From positions 3,720,001 to 3,784,000 of the forward strand of contig NZ_AP022599.1 in NCBI RefSeq assembly GCF_010725725.1: a DNA stretch of 64,000 bases, in the 5' to 3' direction. Below the pieces are notes generated by a model that worked only from the letters and a program-made list of their open reading frames with translations, had not been told where the DNA came from and did no database searches. Below, in pieces: positions 10,057 through 22,035 of this stretch; position 1 is the first letter of the stretch; each line of letters opens with the position of its first letter. Both the position numbers and the translations under genes were made by a program. This stretch comes from Mycolicibacterium pulveris. Lineage in GTDB: Bacteria > Actinomycetota > Actinomycetes > Mycobacteriales > Mycobacteriaceae.

Positions 10057-11502
10057 TTAAGCGGCCGGTCCCGGCAGCGGTCCGGGAGCAGCAGGCGCGC
10101 CGACCGGTCCTGGCGCCGGACCGGGAGCCGGCCCGGGCAGCGGGCCGGGGGCGGGCGGCACCGGCCCCATCGGGGCGGGCGGCGCCCACGGTGCCGGCGG
10201 TGCCGGCGGGCCCAGCAGAGGCGGTCCCGGCGGCAGCATCGGCTGCGCCTGGGGCGGACCGGCGAGCGCGGGCTGCAACGGAGGTGGCGGAACGTTGTCC
10301 TCGATGCAGAACACCGCGCACTCGGGCTGCGGCTGGGGCTGCTGCAGCCACGGCGGCGTCCACGGCGGAGGCACCGGCGCCTCCGGCTTCGGCGGCAGCT
10401 GCGGCACCGGCCCGGGCAGCGGTCCGAGCCGTTGGCCTGGGGCGAAGCCGGGCACGCTGGAGATCTGGTTGGCGACGCTGTCGCGCTGCAGCAGCGACAT
10501 GAGCGCCATCGGGTCGCCCTCGGGCAGCGCCAGCGCGTTGATCGGCAGCCCGGGGCCCAGCCCTTCGTACTTCTCCAGGTGCGGGTCGCCGACCCCGAGC
10601 GAGGGTACCGAGCCGGTGATCGGGGGCAGGTCCATCGGGACGACGCCGGTGGCGTAGGCGGCCGCCCAGCCCAGCACGTTGCGCGCGTAGGCCACCGAGT
10701 TGTTGTAGCGCAGGATCGCGGCCATCACGTCGGCCTGGTCGCGCAGGTTCATCCCGCCGCTGCACAGGTAACGGGCCGCGGCCAGGGTCGAGTCGAACAG
10801 GTTCTGCACCTCGGCCTTGCCGTCGCCGTCGCCGTCGGAGGCGTACCGCGCCCAGGTGCCCGGCAGGAACTGCATCGGTCCCATCGCGCGGGCATAGGTG
10901 ACGCGGTCGGCGGTGCGGCTCTGCACGATGATCTCGTTTCCAGGCAGGCTGCCGTCCAGCGTGGGGCCGTAGATCGGGCGGACCGCGGTGCCGGCCGCGT
11001 CGGTGGCGCCGCCGTTGGCGTGCATCGACTCGATGCGCCCGATGCCCGCCAGCAGGTTCCAGCTGACACCGCAATCCGGTTGGGCCGCGGCCATGATCCG
11101 CTCGGCGTTACGGTACGCCGACAACGCCATTCCCGGAATGCCCAGTGCCCCAGGTGAATTCACCACAGCAGCGGGTGGGGGCGAGGACATCGAGGTGGAG
11201 GCGATGTGGAAGGGCGACGGCGATTTGGTGACGGCGACGACGGACGCTCCCGCGCGGTTCCCCGGTGAGGGTTCGACGGCGGCCAGCGGCGTCACCGCCG
11301 CGTCGCGCACCTGGGTCCGCGTGGACTGCGCGGACGCGCCGACACTGCCCGCCAGCACGACGGGGGTGATGATGGCCACCGCCATGCCGGCCCGCACCCG
11401 GGTCGGGGACAACACGTCATGCACACGCGGGCTCGGCTCTTTCAGCACGCGCCCCGCCTGGCGCCGCACGGCCTTGAGGGCGGCGACTCCCCGTATGTGC
11501 AC
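10057..11502 (-). CDS. Secreted lytic transglycosylase-like protein (Rv1230c-like)
   Basis: A 481-residue exported protein. A membrane/signal helix near residues 36-60 (RAGMAVAIITPVVLAGSVGASA) precedes a lytic murein transglycosylase-like domain (about 130-290): GVSWNLLAGIGRIESMH carries the catalytic-type glutamate, then YARAMGPMQFLPGTW and LCSGGMNLRDQADVMAAILR. The last ~130 residues are proline/glycine-rich low complexity. It would cleave peptidoglycan glycan strands at the cell surface. Start GTG 11502, 33 bp upstream of mrp's start on the same strand-wise series. In the TB map a similar protein sits beside mrp. Confidence 0.85.
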   Translation of the reverse strand: MHIRGVAALKAVRRQAGRVLKEPSPRVHDVLSPTRVRAGMAVAIITPVVLAGSVGASAQSTRTQVRDAAVTPLAAVEPSPGNRAGASVVAVTKSPSPFHIASTSMSSPPPAAVVNSPGALGIPGMALSAYRNAERIMAAAQPDCGVSWNLLAGIGRIESMHANGGATDAAGTAVRPIYGPTLDGSLPGNEIIVQSRTADRVTYARAMGPMQFLPGTWARYASDGDGDGKAEVQNLFDSTLAAARYLCSGGMNLRDQADVMAAILRYNNSVAYARNVLGWAAAYATGVVPMDLPPITGSVPSLGVGDPHLEKYEGLGPGLPINALALPEGDPMALMSLLQRDSVANQISSVPGFAPGQRLGPLPGPVPQLPPKPEAPVPPPWTPPWLQQPQPQPECAVFCIEDNVPPPPLQPALAGPPQAQPMLPPGPPLLGPPAPPAPWAPPAPMGPVPPAPGPLPGPAPGPAPGPVGAPAAPGPLPGPAA

Positions 11503-11595
11503 TCAACCGTCCTGTCTGCGATCGCTTGTGAACCAGGTCACCATACCTAGTCGATAACGGAAGTGTTACAGCAATGGCGTTAGCCGATGCAAGCG

Positions 11596-12141
11596 TTATC
11601 TTCGGGCGCGCCGCTCACCCGTCTCGGTCCGGCCGGTGTCGTCGTCGTCGGCAACGGTCCCCGGTTGCTGTAATCGCGACAGCGCGTCGCGCAGCTCGTC
11701 GAGCTCGCGGCGCAGATAATCGCGGGTCGCGACCTCCCCGACCGCCAACCGCAGAGCCGCCAGCTCACGAGCCAGGTATTCGGTGTCGGCCTTGGTCTGA
11801 GCGGCTCGGCGACGGTCCTCGTCGAGCGACACACGGTCGCGGTTCTCCTGCCGGTTCTGTGCCAGCAGGATCAACGGCGCCGCGTAGGCCGCCTGCGTCG
11901 AGAACGCGAGGTTGAGCAGGATGAACGGATACGGGTCCCAGCGCAGCCCGACAGCAAACAGATTCAGGGTGATCCAGACCACCACGAGGATCGTCTGCCA
12001 GGCCAGATATCGGCCGGTGCCCAGGAACCGGGCGATCGCCTCACTGACCCGGCCGACGGCCTCCGGGTCGTAGTTGAGCCCGAACCGCCGCCGCGACGTC
12101 AGCGGCGTGTCCAGCCGGCCCCGCGGTGACGGCTCGGTCAT
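11596..12141 (-). CDS. DUF1003 membrane protein (Rv1231c-like)
   Basis: A 181-residue protein of the DUF1003 family: two hydrophobic segments (about residues 44-60, TILVVVWITLNLFAVGL, and 67-90, FILLNLAFSTQAAYAAPLIL), then the family's hallmark QNRQENRDR and a charged coiled-coil C-terminus. The function is unknown; in mycobacteria it is consistently next to the MgtE-N protein. I chose the ATG at 12141 because it overlaps that gene's stop in an ATGA, which implies coupled translation, and because the upstream extension is Arg/Gly-rich shadow sequence. Confidence 0.85.
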   Translation of the reverse strand: MTEPSPRGRLDTPLTSRRRFGLNYDPEAVGRVSEAIARFLGTGRYLAWQTILVVVWITLNLFAVGLRWDPYPFILLNLAFSTQAAYAAPLILLAQNRQENRDRVSLDEDRRRAAQTKADTEYLARELAALRLAVGEVATRDYLRRELDELRDALSRLQQPGTVADDDDTGRTETGERRARR

Positions 12142-13430
12142 GTCACCCCCTCGGCGCCGGACAGCTCCGGTTCTTCGGTCTCGCGCCAGTCCTCGGGCAG
12201 CAGGTGATCGAGCAGGTCGTCCACCGACACCGCGCCCAGCAGATGGTTCTCGCCGTCCACCACCGCCCCGCACACCAGGTTGTAGGCCGCGAAATACCGC
12301 GTCACCGCCGACAGGGAGTCCTCGGGCGCCAGGTTGGGCAGGTCGGTGTCGACGATTCCGCTGACCAGGTCGGCCGGCGGCTCGCGCAGCAGCCGCTGCA
12401 GGTGCACACAGCCGAGGTAGTGCCCGGTCGGGGTGGCCGTGGGCGGACGCACCACGAACACCAGCGAAGCCAGCGCGGGGGTCAGGTCCGGGTCGCGGAC
12501 CCGGGCCAGCGCCTCGGCCACCGTGGTGTCGGGCGCCAGCACGACCGGTTCGGAGGTCATCAACCCGCCCGCGGTGTTGGGCGAGTGCGACAGCAACCGG
12601 CGCACATCCTCGGAGTCCTCCGGGTCCATCCGGCGCAGAAAGTGTTCGGCCTCCGACGGGTTCATCGCGCCCAGCAGGTCGGCGGCGTCGTCGGGGTCCA
12701 TCGCCTCCAGCACGCGGGCCGACCGCTCGGCGGGCAGCCGCTTGACCACGTCGGTCTGGTCGTCCTCGGGCAGTTCCTGAAGCACGTCGGCCAGCCGCTC
12801 GTCGTCGAGGGCGTTGATGACCTCGTAACGCCGCTTGGCGGGCAGTTCGCGGATCGCCTCGGCGACCTCGACCGCGCGCTGTCCCTCGAATTGTTCGAGC
12901 AGCTGCGCGACGCCCTGGTCGGGCATCGCCAACCCCGAGGGGGTCAGTCCGTGCACGCGCCGCCAGTCGACGACATGGACGTTGCTGCGGCGGCCCAGCC
13001 GGCGGTGCTGGCGCACGGCTACCTTGGTGACCACCCAGTCCCGGGTGCGGGTCTGCTCGATGCCCAGATCCACGACGATCACGTCGATTCCGGCCAGGTG
13101 TTCCAGCTCGGGATCATCGACGCGGACCCGGGTTTCGATGATCTGGCCCAACACCAGCACCTCACCGGGGCGCTGGGCGAAGCGGCGCAGCGAGACGCTG
13201 CCGGTCGCCAGCGTCACCGCGCCCGGCTCGATCGACGTCACGCGCAGAATCGGAACGAAAATCCTTCGCCGGGTGAGTAATTCGACGACAAGGCCAAGCA
13301 CCCGCGGTTGTTGGCGCACGATGCTGATGCTGACCACCACATCACGGACGCGGCCGATGGACTCACCGTCGGGGCCCAGTACCACCATCCCCGCGAGTCG
13401 GGCCGCATAGACCCTGTTCACCGCCGCCAT
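12138..13430 (-). CDS. MgtE N-domain/CBS-pair regulatory protein (Rv1232c-like)
   Basis: A 430-residue soluble protein. The N-terminal ~100 residues look like a PRC-barrel (GMVVLGPDGESIGRVRDVVV). The middle is the MgtE intracellular N domain of helical repeats (ALDDERLADVLQELPEDDQT, MDPDDAADLLGAMNPSEAE), followed by a CBS pair (about 290-410). The magnesium-channel membrane part of MgtE is missing, so it is probably a Mg2+ or nucleotide sensor acting on another protein. The partner may be the DUF1003 membrane protein encoded next with a 4-bp overlap. Its ATG shares bases with the divergent lyase frame's most upstream ATG. Confidence 0.85.
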   Translation of the reverse strand: MAAVNRVYAARLAGMVVLGPDGESIGRVRDVVVSISIVRQQPRVLGLVVELLTRRRIFVPILRVTSIEPGAVTLATGSVSLRRFAQRPGEVLVLGQIIETRVRVDDPELEHLAGIDVIVVDLGIEQTRTRDWVVTKVAVRQHRRLGRRSNVHVVDWRRVHGLTPSGLAMPDQGVAQLLEQFEGQRAVEVAEAIRELPAKRRYEVINALDDERLADVLQELPEDDQTDVVKRLPAERSARVLEAMDPDDAADLLGAMNPSEAEHFLRRMDPEDSEDVRRLLSHSPNTAGGLMTSEPVVLAPDTTVAEALARVRDPDLTPALASLVFVVRPPTATPTGHYLGCVHLQRLLREPPADLVSGIVDTDLPNLAPEDSLSAVTRYFAAYNLVCGAVVDGENHLLGAVSVDDLLDHLLPEDWRETEEPELSGAEGVT

Positions 13431-13449
13431 GAGTCAAAGGGTAGAGAGT

Positions 13450-14424
13450 GTGGTTGTGGAAAACCGGTATCGACCCCGCAGAACGGTGCTGTCCGTCCCC
13501 GGCAGCAGCGCGAAGATGATCCAGAAGGCGAAGTCACTTCCCGCCGACGAGGTGTTCCTCGACCTGGAGGACGCCGTCGCACCCGATGCCAAGGCCGAGG
13601 CCCGCACCGCCGTCGCCGCGGCGTTGGCCGAGCCCGGCTGGTCCGGCCAGCTGCGCGGGGTGCGGGTCAACGACTGGACCACGCCGTGGACCCACGCCGA
13701 CCTCATCGAGGTGGTGTCGGCCGTCGGGTCGGCGCCCGACGCGTCACTCGACATCGTCGTGCTGCCCAAGGTGACCGACGTCTCGCACATCCAGGCCATG
13801 GATCTGTTGCTGACCCAGCTGGAGACGACACACGGTCTGCCGTTGGGCGGCATCGGGATCGAGGCCCAGATCGAAAATGCACAGGGCCTGACCAACATTG
13901 ACGCGATCGCCGCCGCCCCGCGGGTGCAGGCGCTGGTGCTGGGACCGGCCGACATGGCGGCCAGCCTGAACATGCGCACCCTCGAGGTCGGTGAACAACC
14001 CGAGGGCTACGACGTCGGCGATGCACATCACTACGTGCTGATGAGGATCCTGATCGCCGCGCGCACCCACGGCATCCTGGCCATCGACGGACCGTTCCTG
14101 AAGATCCGTGACGTCGACGGGTTCCGCCGAGTGGCGGGTCGTTCGGCGGCGCTGGGTTACGACGGCAAGTGGGTGCTGCATCCCGACCAGATCGCCGCGG
14201 GCAACGAGATTTTCAGCCCCCGTCAGGCGGACTACGACCACGCCGAGCTGATCCTGGAGGCCTACGAGTGGCACACCTCGCGCGCGGGCGGCGCCAGGGG
14301 AGCGGCGATGCTCGGCGACGAGATGATCGACGAGGCCAGCCGGAAGATGGCGTTGGTGATCGCGGGCAAGGGTCGCGCGGCGGGCATGGTCCGCAAGGAG
14401 CCGCCGTTTCAGCCGCCGTCCTGA
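13450..14424 (+). CDS. HpcH/HpaI-family CoA ester lyase (CitE-like)
   Basis: A ~324-residue TIM-barrel lyase of the citrate-lyase-beta/malyl-CoA lyase family. Motifs are TVLSVPGSSAKMIQKAKSL, VFLDLEDAVAPDAK (acidic Mg2+ ligand), IGIEAQIENAQGL, LVLGPADMAASL and KWVLHPDQI. Such enzymes cleave or form malyl-CoA, citramalyl-CoA or methylmalyl-CoA esters; the exact substrate is not readable. The frame opens at ATG 13429, whose bases overlap the ATG of the divergent MgtE-N gene. I prefer GTG 13450 because AAAGG lies 9 nt upstream and homologues begin close to ENRYRPRRT; GTG 13456 is also possible. No equivalent at this place in M. tuberculosis that I recall. Confidence 0.82.
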   Translation: MVVENRYRPRRTVLSVPGSSAKMIQKAKSLPADEVFLDLEDAVAPDAKAEARTAVAAALAEPGWSGQLRGVRVNDWTTPWTHADLIEVVSAVGSAPDASLDIVVLPKVTDVSHIQAMDLLLTQLETTHGLPLGGIGIEAQIENAQGLTNIDAIAAAPRVQALVLGPADMAASLNMRTLEVGEQPEGYDVGDAHHYVLMRILIAARTHGILAIDGPFLKIRDVDGFRRVAGRSAALGYDGKWVLHPDQIAAGNEIFSPRQADYDHAELILEAYEWHTSRAGGARGAAMLGDEMIDEASRKMALVIAGKGRAAGMVRKEPPFQPPS

Positions 14425-14434
14425 CCGGAGCAGG

Positions 14435-15073
14435 TCAAGCGCTCAGAAACGCGATGCCCGTGACCACGCTGATGAGGAAGGTCACCGCGCCGATGGCGAT
14501 GCCGGCGATGGCCAACCCGCGCCCGCCCTCGCCGGAGGTCTTGATCTGGTTGAGCGCGATGATGCCCAGCACGATGCCGATGATCGACCCGATGCCGCAC
14601 AGGAACGGAACCACCCCGATGACCGAGGCCACCAGCGAGCCGATCGCCAGCGAGTTGACCTTCTGACCCGGGGTGCCGTACGCGCCGCCGTATCCGGGCG
14701 GCGGATAGCCCGCGGGCCCGTACCCGGGCGGGGGCGGGCCGTACCCCGGCGGCGGGGCACCGTAGCCCGGCGGCGGGGCACCGTAGCCCGGCGGCGGAGG
14801 TGGATAGGGCGGGGCGCCTAACCCCGACGCGTCCGGATACGGCGGCGGAGGCGGGTAGCCGCCCGGCGGTGGATAACCAGACGGGCCGGGGGGATAGGTC
14901 GGGGCCTGGTACGGCTCACCCGGCGGGCCGAACGCCGGCGGCGGCCAGTAGCCGGGTTGGTCGGTCTGGCCTTGCGTTTCCGACGACGATTCGGTCGACT
15001 GGTCCTGTGCCTGCTCGACCGGCGTCGGCTCGGAAGGCGTCGATTCTCCTGAGTCCTCGCCGGGATTTGTCAT
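14435..15073 (-). CDS. DUF4190 membrane protein with Pro/Gly/Tyr repeats (Rv1233c-like)
   Basis: A 212-residue protein in two parts. Residues 1-130 are low complexity, with an acidic Ser/Glu/Gln start and then tandem PPPGYGA/PPPGYGP heptads. Residues 135-212 have two membrane helices (LAIGSLVASVIGVVPFLCGI, GLAIAGIAIGAVTFLISVV) around IIALNQIKTSGEGG, the DUF4190 hallmark. The function is unknown. The ATG at 15073 is used; the upstream extension is not supported. It converges on the lyase, with 10 bp between the stops. Confidence 0.82.
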   Translation of the reverse strand: MTNPGEDSGESTPSEPTPVEQAQDQSTESSSETQGQTDQPGYWPPPAFGPPGEPYQAPTYPPGPSGYPPPGGYPPPPPYPDASGLGAPPYPPPPPGYGAPPPGYGAPPPGYGPPPPGYGPAGYPPPGYGGAYGTPGQKVNSLAIGSLVASVIGVVPFLCGIGSIIGIVLGIIALNQIKTSGEGGRGLAIAGIAIGAVTFLISVVTGIAFLSA

Positions 15074-15179
15074 GCTGTTCAACCTAGCGCAAGTGTTCGG
15101 CACGACTGCGGCCGCTCATGCGTTGATCTGGGTGGGAGAATCACCTGATCAGGCGGTTGATTAAGGAGATCGAGGACCG

Positions 15180-15707
15180 ATGACCAGCCCGTTTCAACCT
15201 GGACCGAACCCTAGCGCGGCGCCGGGAACGCCGAATGTGAGACGCGGTGCTCCTCCGTCCCTGCCGACGCCGCCGAAGGGGTGGCCGATCGGGTCGTATC
15301 CCACGTACGCGGAGGCCCAACGAGCCGTCGACTACCTGTCGGATCAACAGTTCCCGGTGCAGCAGGTGACGATCGTGGGTGTCGACCTGATGCAGGTGGA
15401 ACGCGTCACCGGCAGGCTGACATGGCCGAAGGTGCTCGGCGGCGGTGTCCTGACCGGCGCGTGGCTGGGGTTGTTCATCGGCTTGATTCTGGGCTTTTTC
15501 AGCCCGAACCCGTGGAGTGCACTGGCCACCGGTCTGATCGCGGGCGTGTTCTTCGGGCTGATCACCTCGGCGATCCCGTATGCGATGGCGCGCGGCACAA
15601 GAGATTTCAGCTCGACGATGCAGCTGGTCGCGGGACGCTATGACGTGCTGTGTGATCCGCAAAGTGCCGAACGCGGCCGGGATCTGCTGGCGCGCTTGAC
15701 CATCTAG
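15180..15707 (+). CDS. General stress protein 17M-like membrane protein (Rv1234-like)
   Basis: A 175-residue protein with a Pro-rich start, the 'general stress protein 17M' region (GSYPTYAEAQRAVDYLSDQQFPVQQVTIVG, read here in parts) and two membrane helices (GLFIGLILGFFSP, GLIAGVFFGLITSAIP). AAGGAG (15163-15168) lies upstream. The function is unknown. It precedes lpqY-sugABC, as Rv1234 does in M. tuberculosis, but a 236-bp gap and a palindrome separate them. Confidence 0.85.
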   Translation: MTSPFQPGPNPSAAPGTPNVRRGAPPSLPTPPKGWPIGSYPTYAEAQRAVDYLSDQQFPVQQVTIVGVDLMQVERVTGRLTWPKVLGGGVLTGAWLGLFIGLILGFFSPNPWSALATGLIAGVFFGLITSAIPYAMARGTRDFSSTMQLVAGRYDVLCDPQSAERGRDLLARLTI

Positions 15708-15720
15708 CCTCCCCCTCAAG

Positions 15721-15782
15721 CGCGAGCGTGCGTGTCTGCGGGCGACACGCCGTCTGATTCCGCGAGTTTGCGCACGTTCGCG
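15721..15782. repeat. Intergenic palindrome, family A copy 1
   Basis: A 62-bp imperfect palindrome starting 13 bp after the upstream stop. The outer arms CGCGAGCGTGCG (15721-15732) and CGCACGTTCGCG (15771-15782) pair at 11 of 12 positions. Inside is the hairpin GTGTC-TGCGGGC-GACAC. It is repeated nearly intact at 24080-24139 and 55421-55480. Its position fits a terminator-like or RNA-end element. The rest of the gap to lpqY (15783-15943) shows a short palindrome GCGGGA-GAT-TCCCGC at 15855-15869 and no gene. Confidence 0.7.
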
Positions 15783-15835
15783 ATTGCGTAACGGTGTGCG
15801 ACGCGCGCACCCATGGTGTTGCAAATCACGCGTAA

Positions 15836-18274
<2,439 letters not shown>

Positions 18275-18275
18275 G

Positions 18276-19112
18276 ATGGCTGAGCGGATGGATGCCCGGC
18301 GGGTGACGGGCTGGACGGTCGTCAACGTCGCGGTGATCGTCTATGCACTGCTTCCGGTGCTGTGGATCCTGAGCCTGTCGTTGAAGCCGACGTCAACCGT
18401 CAAGGACGGCAAGTTGATTCCCGACGGGATCACGTTCGACAACTACAAGGGCATCTTCCAGGGCGACGTGTTCACCTCGGCGCTGGTCAATTCCATCGGC
18501 ATCGGGCTGATCACCACGTTGATCGCGGTGGTCATCGGCGGCATGGCGGCCTACGCGGTGGCCCGACTGGACTTCCCCGGTAAGCGGCTGCTCATCGGTG
18601 TCGCGCTGTTGATCGCGATGTTTCCCCAGATCTCACTGGTGACACCACTTTTCAACATCTGGCGCAACATCGGTCTGTTCGACACCTGGCCCGGCCTGAT
18701 CATTCCCTACATCACGTTCGCGTTGCCGCTGGCGATCTACACGCTGTCGGCGTTCTTCCGGGAGATCCCATGGGATCTGGAGAAGGCCGCCAAGATGGAC
18801 GGCGCCACCCCGTGGCAGGCGTTCACCAGGGTGATCGCACCGTTGGCCGCGCCCGGCATCGTCACCGCGGCGATCCTGGTGTTCATCTTCGCGTGGAACG
18901 ACCTGCTGCTGGCCTTGTCGCTGACCGCGACAGAGCGCGCGATCACCGCGCCGGTCGCGATCGCGAACTTCACCGGCAGTTCGCAATTCGAGGAGCCGAC
19001 CGGGTCGATCGCGGCGGGGGCGATGGTCATCACCATCCCGATCATTATCTTTGTTCTCATCTTCCAACGACGGATCGTCGCGGGCCTGACGTCCGGTGCG
19101 GTGAAGGGGTAG
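18276..19112 (+). CDS. sugB: Trehalose ABC importer permease SugB
   Basis: A 278-residue MalG-type permease with six membrane helices. The EAA loop is [20 protein letters not shown] (about residues 179-198), which docks onto SugC. Conserved MalG-type features include [19 protein letters not shown] and the C-terminal [15 protein letters not shown]. The ATG at 18276 lies one base after the true sugA stop and defines the natural sugA end. It forms the channel with SugA. No internal lesion was seen. Confidence 0.93.
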   Translation: MAERMDARRVTGWTVVNVAVIVYALLPVLWILSLSLKPTSTVKDGKLIPDGITFDNYKGIFQGDVFTSALVNSIGIGLITTLIAVVIGGMAAYAVARLDFPGKRLLIGVALLIAMFPQISLVTPLFNIWRNIGLFDTWPGLIIPYITFALPLAIYTLSAFFREIPWDLEKAAKMDGATPWQAFTRVIAPLAAPGIVTAAILVFIFAWNDLLLALSLTATERAITAPVAIANFTGSSQFEEPTGSIAAGAMVITIPIIIFVLIFQRRIVAGLTSGAVKG

Positions 19113-19116
19113 TTCG

Positions 19117-20310
19117 ATGGCCGAAATCGTGTTGGACCGGGTGACCAAGAGTTACCCCAACGGCGCAACGGCCGTTAAAGACTTGTCGCTGACCATCGCC
19201 GACGGCGAGTTCATCATCCTGGTCGGGCCGTCCGGTTGCGGAAAGTCCACGACGCTGAACATGATCGCCGGGCTGGAGGACATCACCTCCGGGGAGTTGC
19301 GCATCGACGGCGAACGGGTCAACGAGAAAGCGCCCAAGGACCGCGACATCGCAATGGTTTTCCAGTCCTACGCGCTGTATCCGCACATGACCGTGCGGCA
19401 GAACATCGCCTTCCCGCTGACCTTGGCGAAGATGAAGAAGGATGAGATCGCGCGCAAGGTCGACGAAGCCGCCAAGATCCTCGACCTGACCGAATTGCTG
19501 GACCGCAAACCCGCGCAGCTGTCCGGCGGGCAGCGGCAGCGGGTGGCCATGGGCCGGGCGATCGTGCGCAATCCCAAGGCATTTCTGATGGACGAGCCGC
19601 TGTCGAACCTGGACGCCAAACTGCGCGTGCAGATGCGCTCGGAGATCGCGCGTCTGCAGGACCGGCTGGGCACCACGACGGTCTACGTCACCCACGACCA
19701 GACCGAGGCGATGACGTTGGGCGATCGCGTGGTGGTGATGCTGGCCGGCGTGGCCCAGCAGGTCGGCACCCCTGATGAGCTCTACAGGTACCCGGCCAAC
19801 CTTTTCGTCGCGGGCTTCATCGGTTCCCCGGCGATGAACTTCCTGCCGGCCACCATCACCGACGTGGGCCTGCGGCTGCCGTTCGGCGAAGTGACGCTGC
19901 CCCCGGAGGTTCACGATCTGCTGATCCGGCGGCAGGCGCCGACCAACGTCATCGTGGGCATCCGGCCGGAGCACCTCGAGGACGCCGCGGTGCTCGACGT
20001 GTACGCGCGGATCAGCGCGCTGACGTTCGACGTGAAAGTCGACCTGGTGGAGTCGCTGGGCGCCGACAAATACGTGCACTTCAAGGCCGAGGGCGCCGGT
20101 GCCCAGTCGGCGCTGCTCGCGGAGTTGGCGGCGGAGTCCGGCGCCGGTGAAAACGAGTTCGTCGCACGGGTTTCCGCCGAGTCCACCGCCAAGCAGGGCG
20201 ACACCATCCAATTGGCGGTCGACACGTCGAAGCTGGTGATCTTCGATCCGGAGTCGGGTAAGAACCTCACCCTTCCCGACGACGACTCCGGCGCCGCGCC
20301 GGCCGAGTGA
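19117..20310 (+). CDS. sugC: Trehalose ABC importer ATPase SugC
   Basis: A 397-residue MalK/UgpC-type ATPase: Walker [10 protein letters not shown] (about residues 39-47), Q-loop [13 protein letters not shown], signature LSGGQRQRV (about 136-144), Walker [15 protein letters not shown]-loop [11 protein letters not shown], and a C-terminal TOBE/regulatory domain (from about 240). It powers trehalose uptake with LpqY, SugA and SugB. The length matches M. tuberculosis SugC (about 393). The ATG is 4 bp after sugB, and the stop overlaps the GTG of the next gene. Confidence 0.94.
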   Translation: MAEIVLDRVTKSYPNGATAVKDLSLTIADGEFIILVGPSGCGKSTTLNMIAGLEDITSGELRIDGERVNEKAPKDRDIAMVFQSYALYPHMTVRQNIAFPLTLAKMKKDEIARKVDEAAKILDLTELLDRKPAQLSGGQRQRVAMGRAIVRNPKAFLMDEPLSNLDAKLRVQMRSEIARLQDRLGTTTVYVTHDQTEAMTLGDRVVVMLAGVAQQVGTPDELYRYPANLFVAGFIGSPAMNFLPATITDVGLRLPFGEVTLPPEVHDLLIRRQAPTNVIVGIRPEHLEDAAVLDVYARISALTFDVKVDLVESLGADKYVHFKAEGAGAQSALLAELAAESGAGENEFVARVSAESTAKQGDTIQLAVDTSKLVIFDPESGKNLTLPDDDSGAAPAE

Positions 20311-20912
20311 TCGACGTCCTCGAGCGGGTGCGCGGACACGTCCGCGAACACTTCGCCGGGGCCGGCATCGCCGCCGAACCCGACGAGGCCAGCGTCACGT
20401 TTCTGGGCACCGAGAAGATCGACGTGCTGCGTTTCGGGCCGGACAGTCGGCCAGGTCTGGAGGACGTCGTTCACTATGTCTCCCTTGGCTGTTCGCGGCA
20501 TCCGATGTTCGAGCCGACGGAGATGGTCACCGACCCGCTGCACGGTCCACGTGCCGAGATCTGCGTCGCGCTGCGCGGAGCGTCGCCGCCCGGTCTGGTG
20601 CGCTCCATCGCGATCGTCGCGGCCGCACCGGCGGTGGAAGGGTTGGTCCTGGAACCCGACGCGCTCATCGATCTCGAGACCCCGCTGTGGGACGGCGCGC
20701 CGTTCACCGCGTTCCTGCTGGACACCAGCGACATCGACGACGTCGCGTTGACGCCGCCGCTGCCGCCGGTGACGGTGTTGTCGGCGACGCCGATCACCGC
20801 GACGGAGGCGGCCTGGGTGCGGCTCAAGGGTGCCGATGCGATGCGTGAGGCGTGGCAGCAGGATGGGGTCGACGTGCTGGACCCGGGGCGGCGAGCCGCC
20901 CGTCCAACCTGA
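20307..20912 (+). CDS. Suppressor-of-fused (SUFU) domain protein
   Basis: A 201-residue cytosolic protein resembling the bacterial SUFU-domain family: [18 protein letters not shown] and [13 protein letters not shown] in the first half, and [20 protein letters not shown] later. Bacterial SUFU proteins often act as immunity proteins or have unknown roles; no toxin partner is visible here. It starts at GTG 20307, overlapping the sugC stop (GTGA), so it looks like the fifth gene of the sug operon. The place corresponds to where M. tuberculosis has corA (Rv1239c, opposite strand), which is absent here. Confidence 0.7.
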   Translation: MIDVLERVRGHVREHFAGAGIAAEPDEASVTFLGTEKIDVLRFGPDSRPGLEDVVHYVSLGCSRHPMFEPTEMVTDPLHGPRAEICVALRGASPPGLVRSIAIVAAAPAVEGLVLEPDALIDLETPLWDGAPFTAFLLDTSDIDDVALTPPLPPVTVLSATPITATEAAWVRLKGADAMREAWQQDGVDVLDPGRRAARPT

Positions 20913-20964
20913 GCGGCGAGGCGTCGTCGGCACCGATACGAGCAGGCTGACGGCGGTGCGCTAG

Positions 20965-21993
<1,029 letters not shown>

Positions 21994-22035
21994 GGCGATT
22001 AGGTTACCTACCGGTTCGTCGCTACCCTCGACCCC

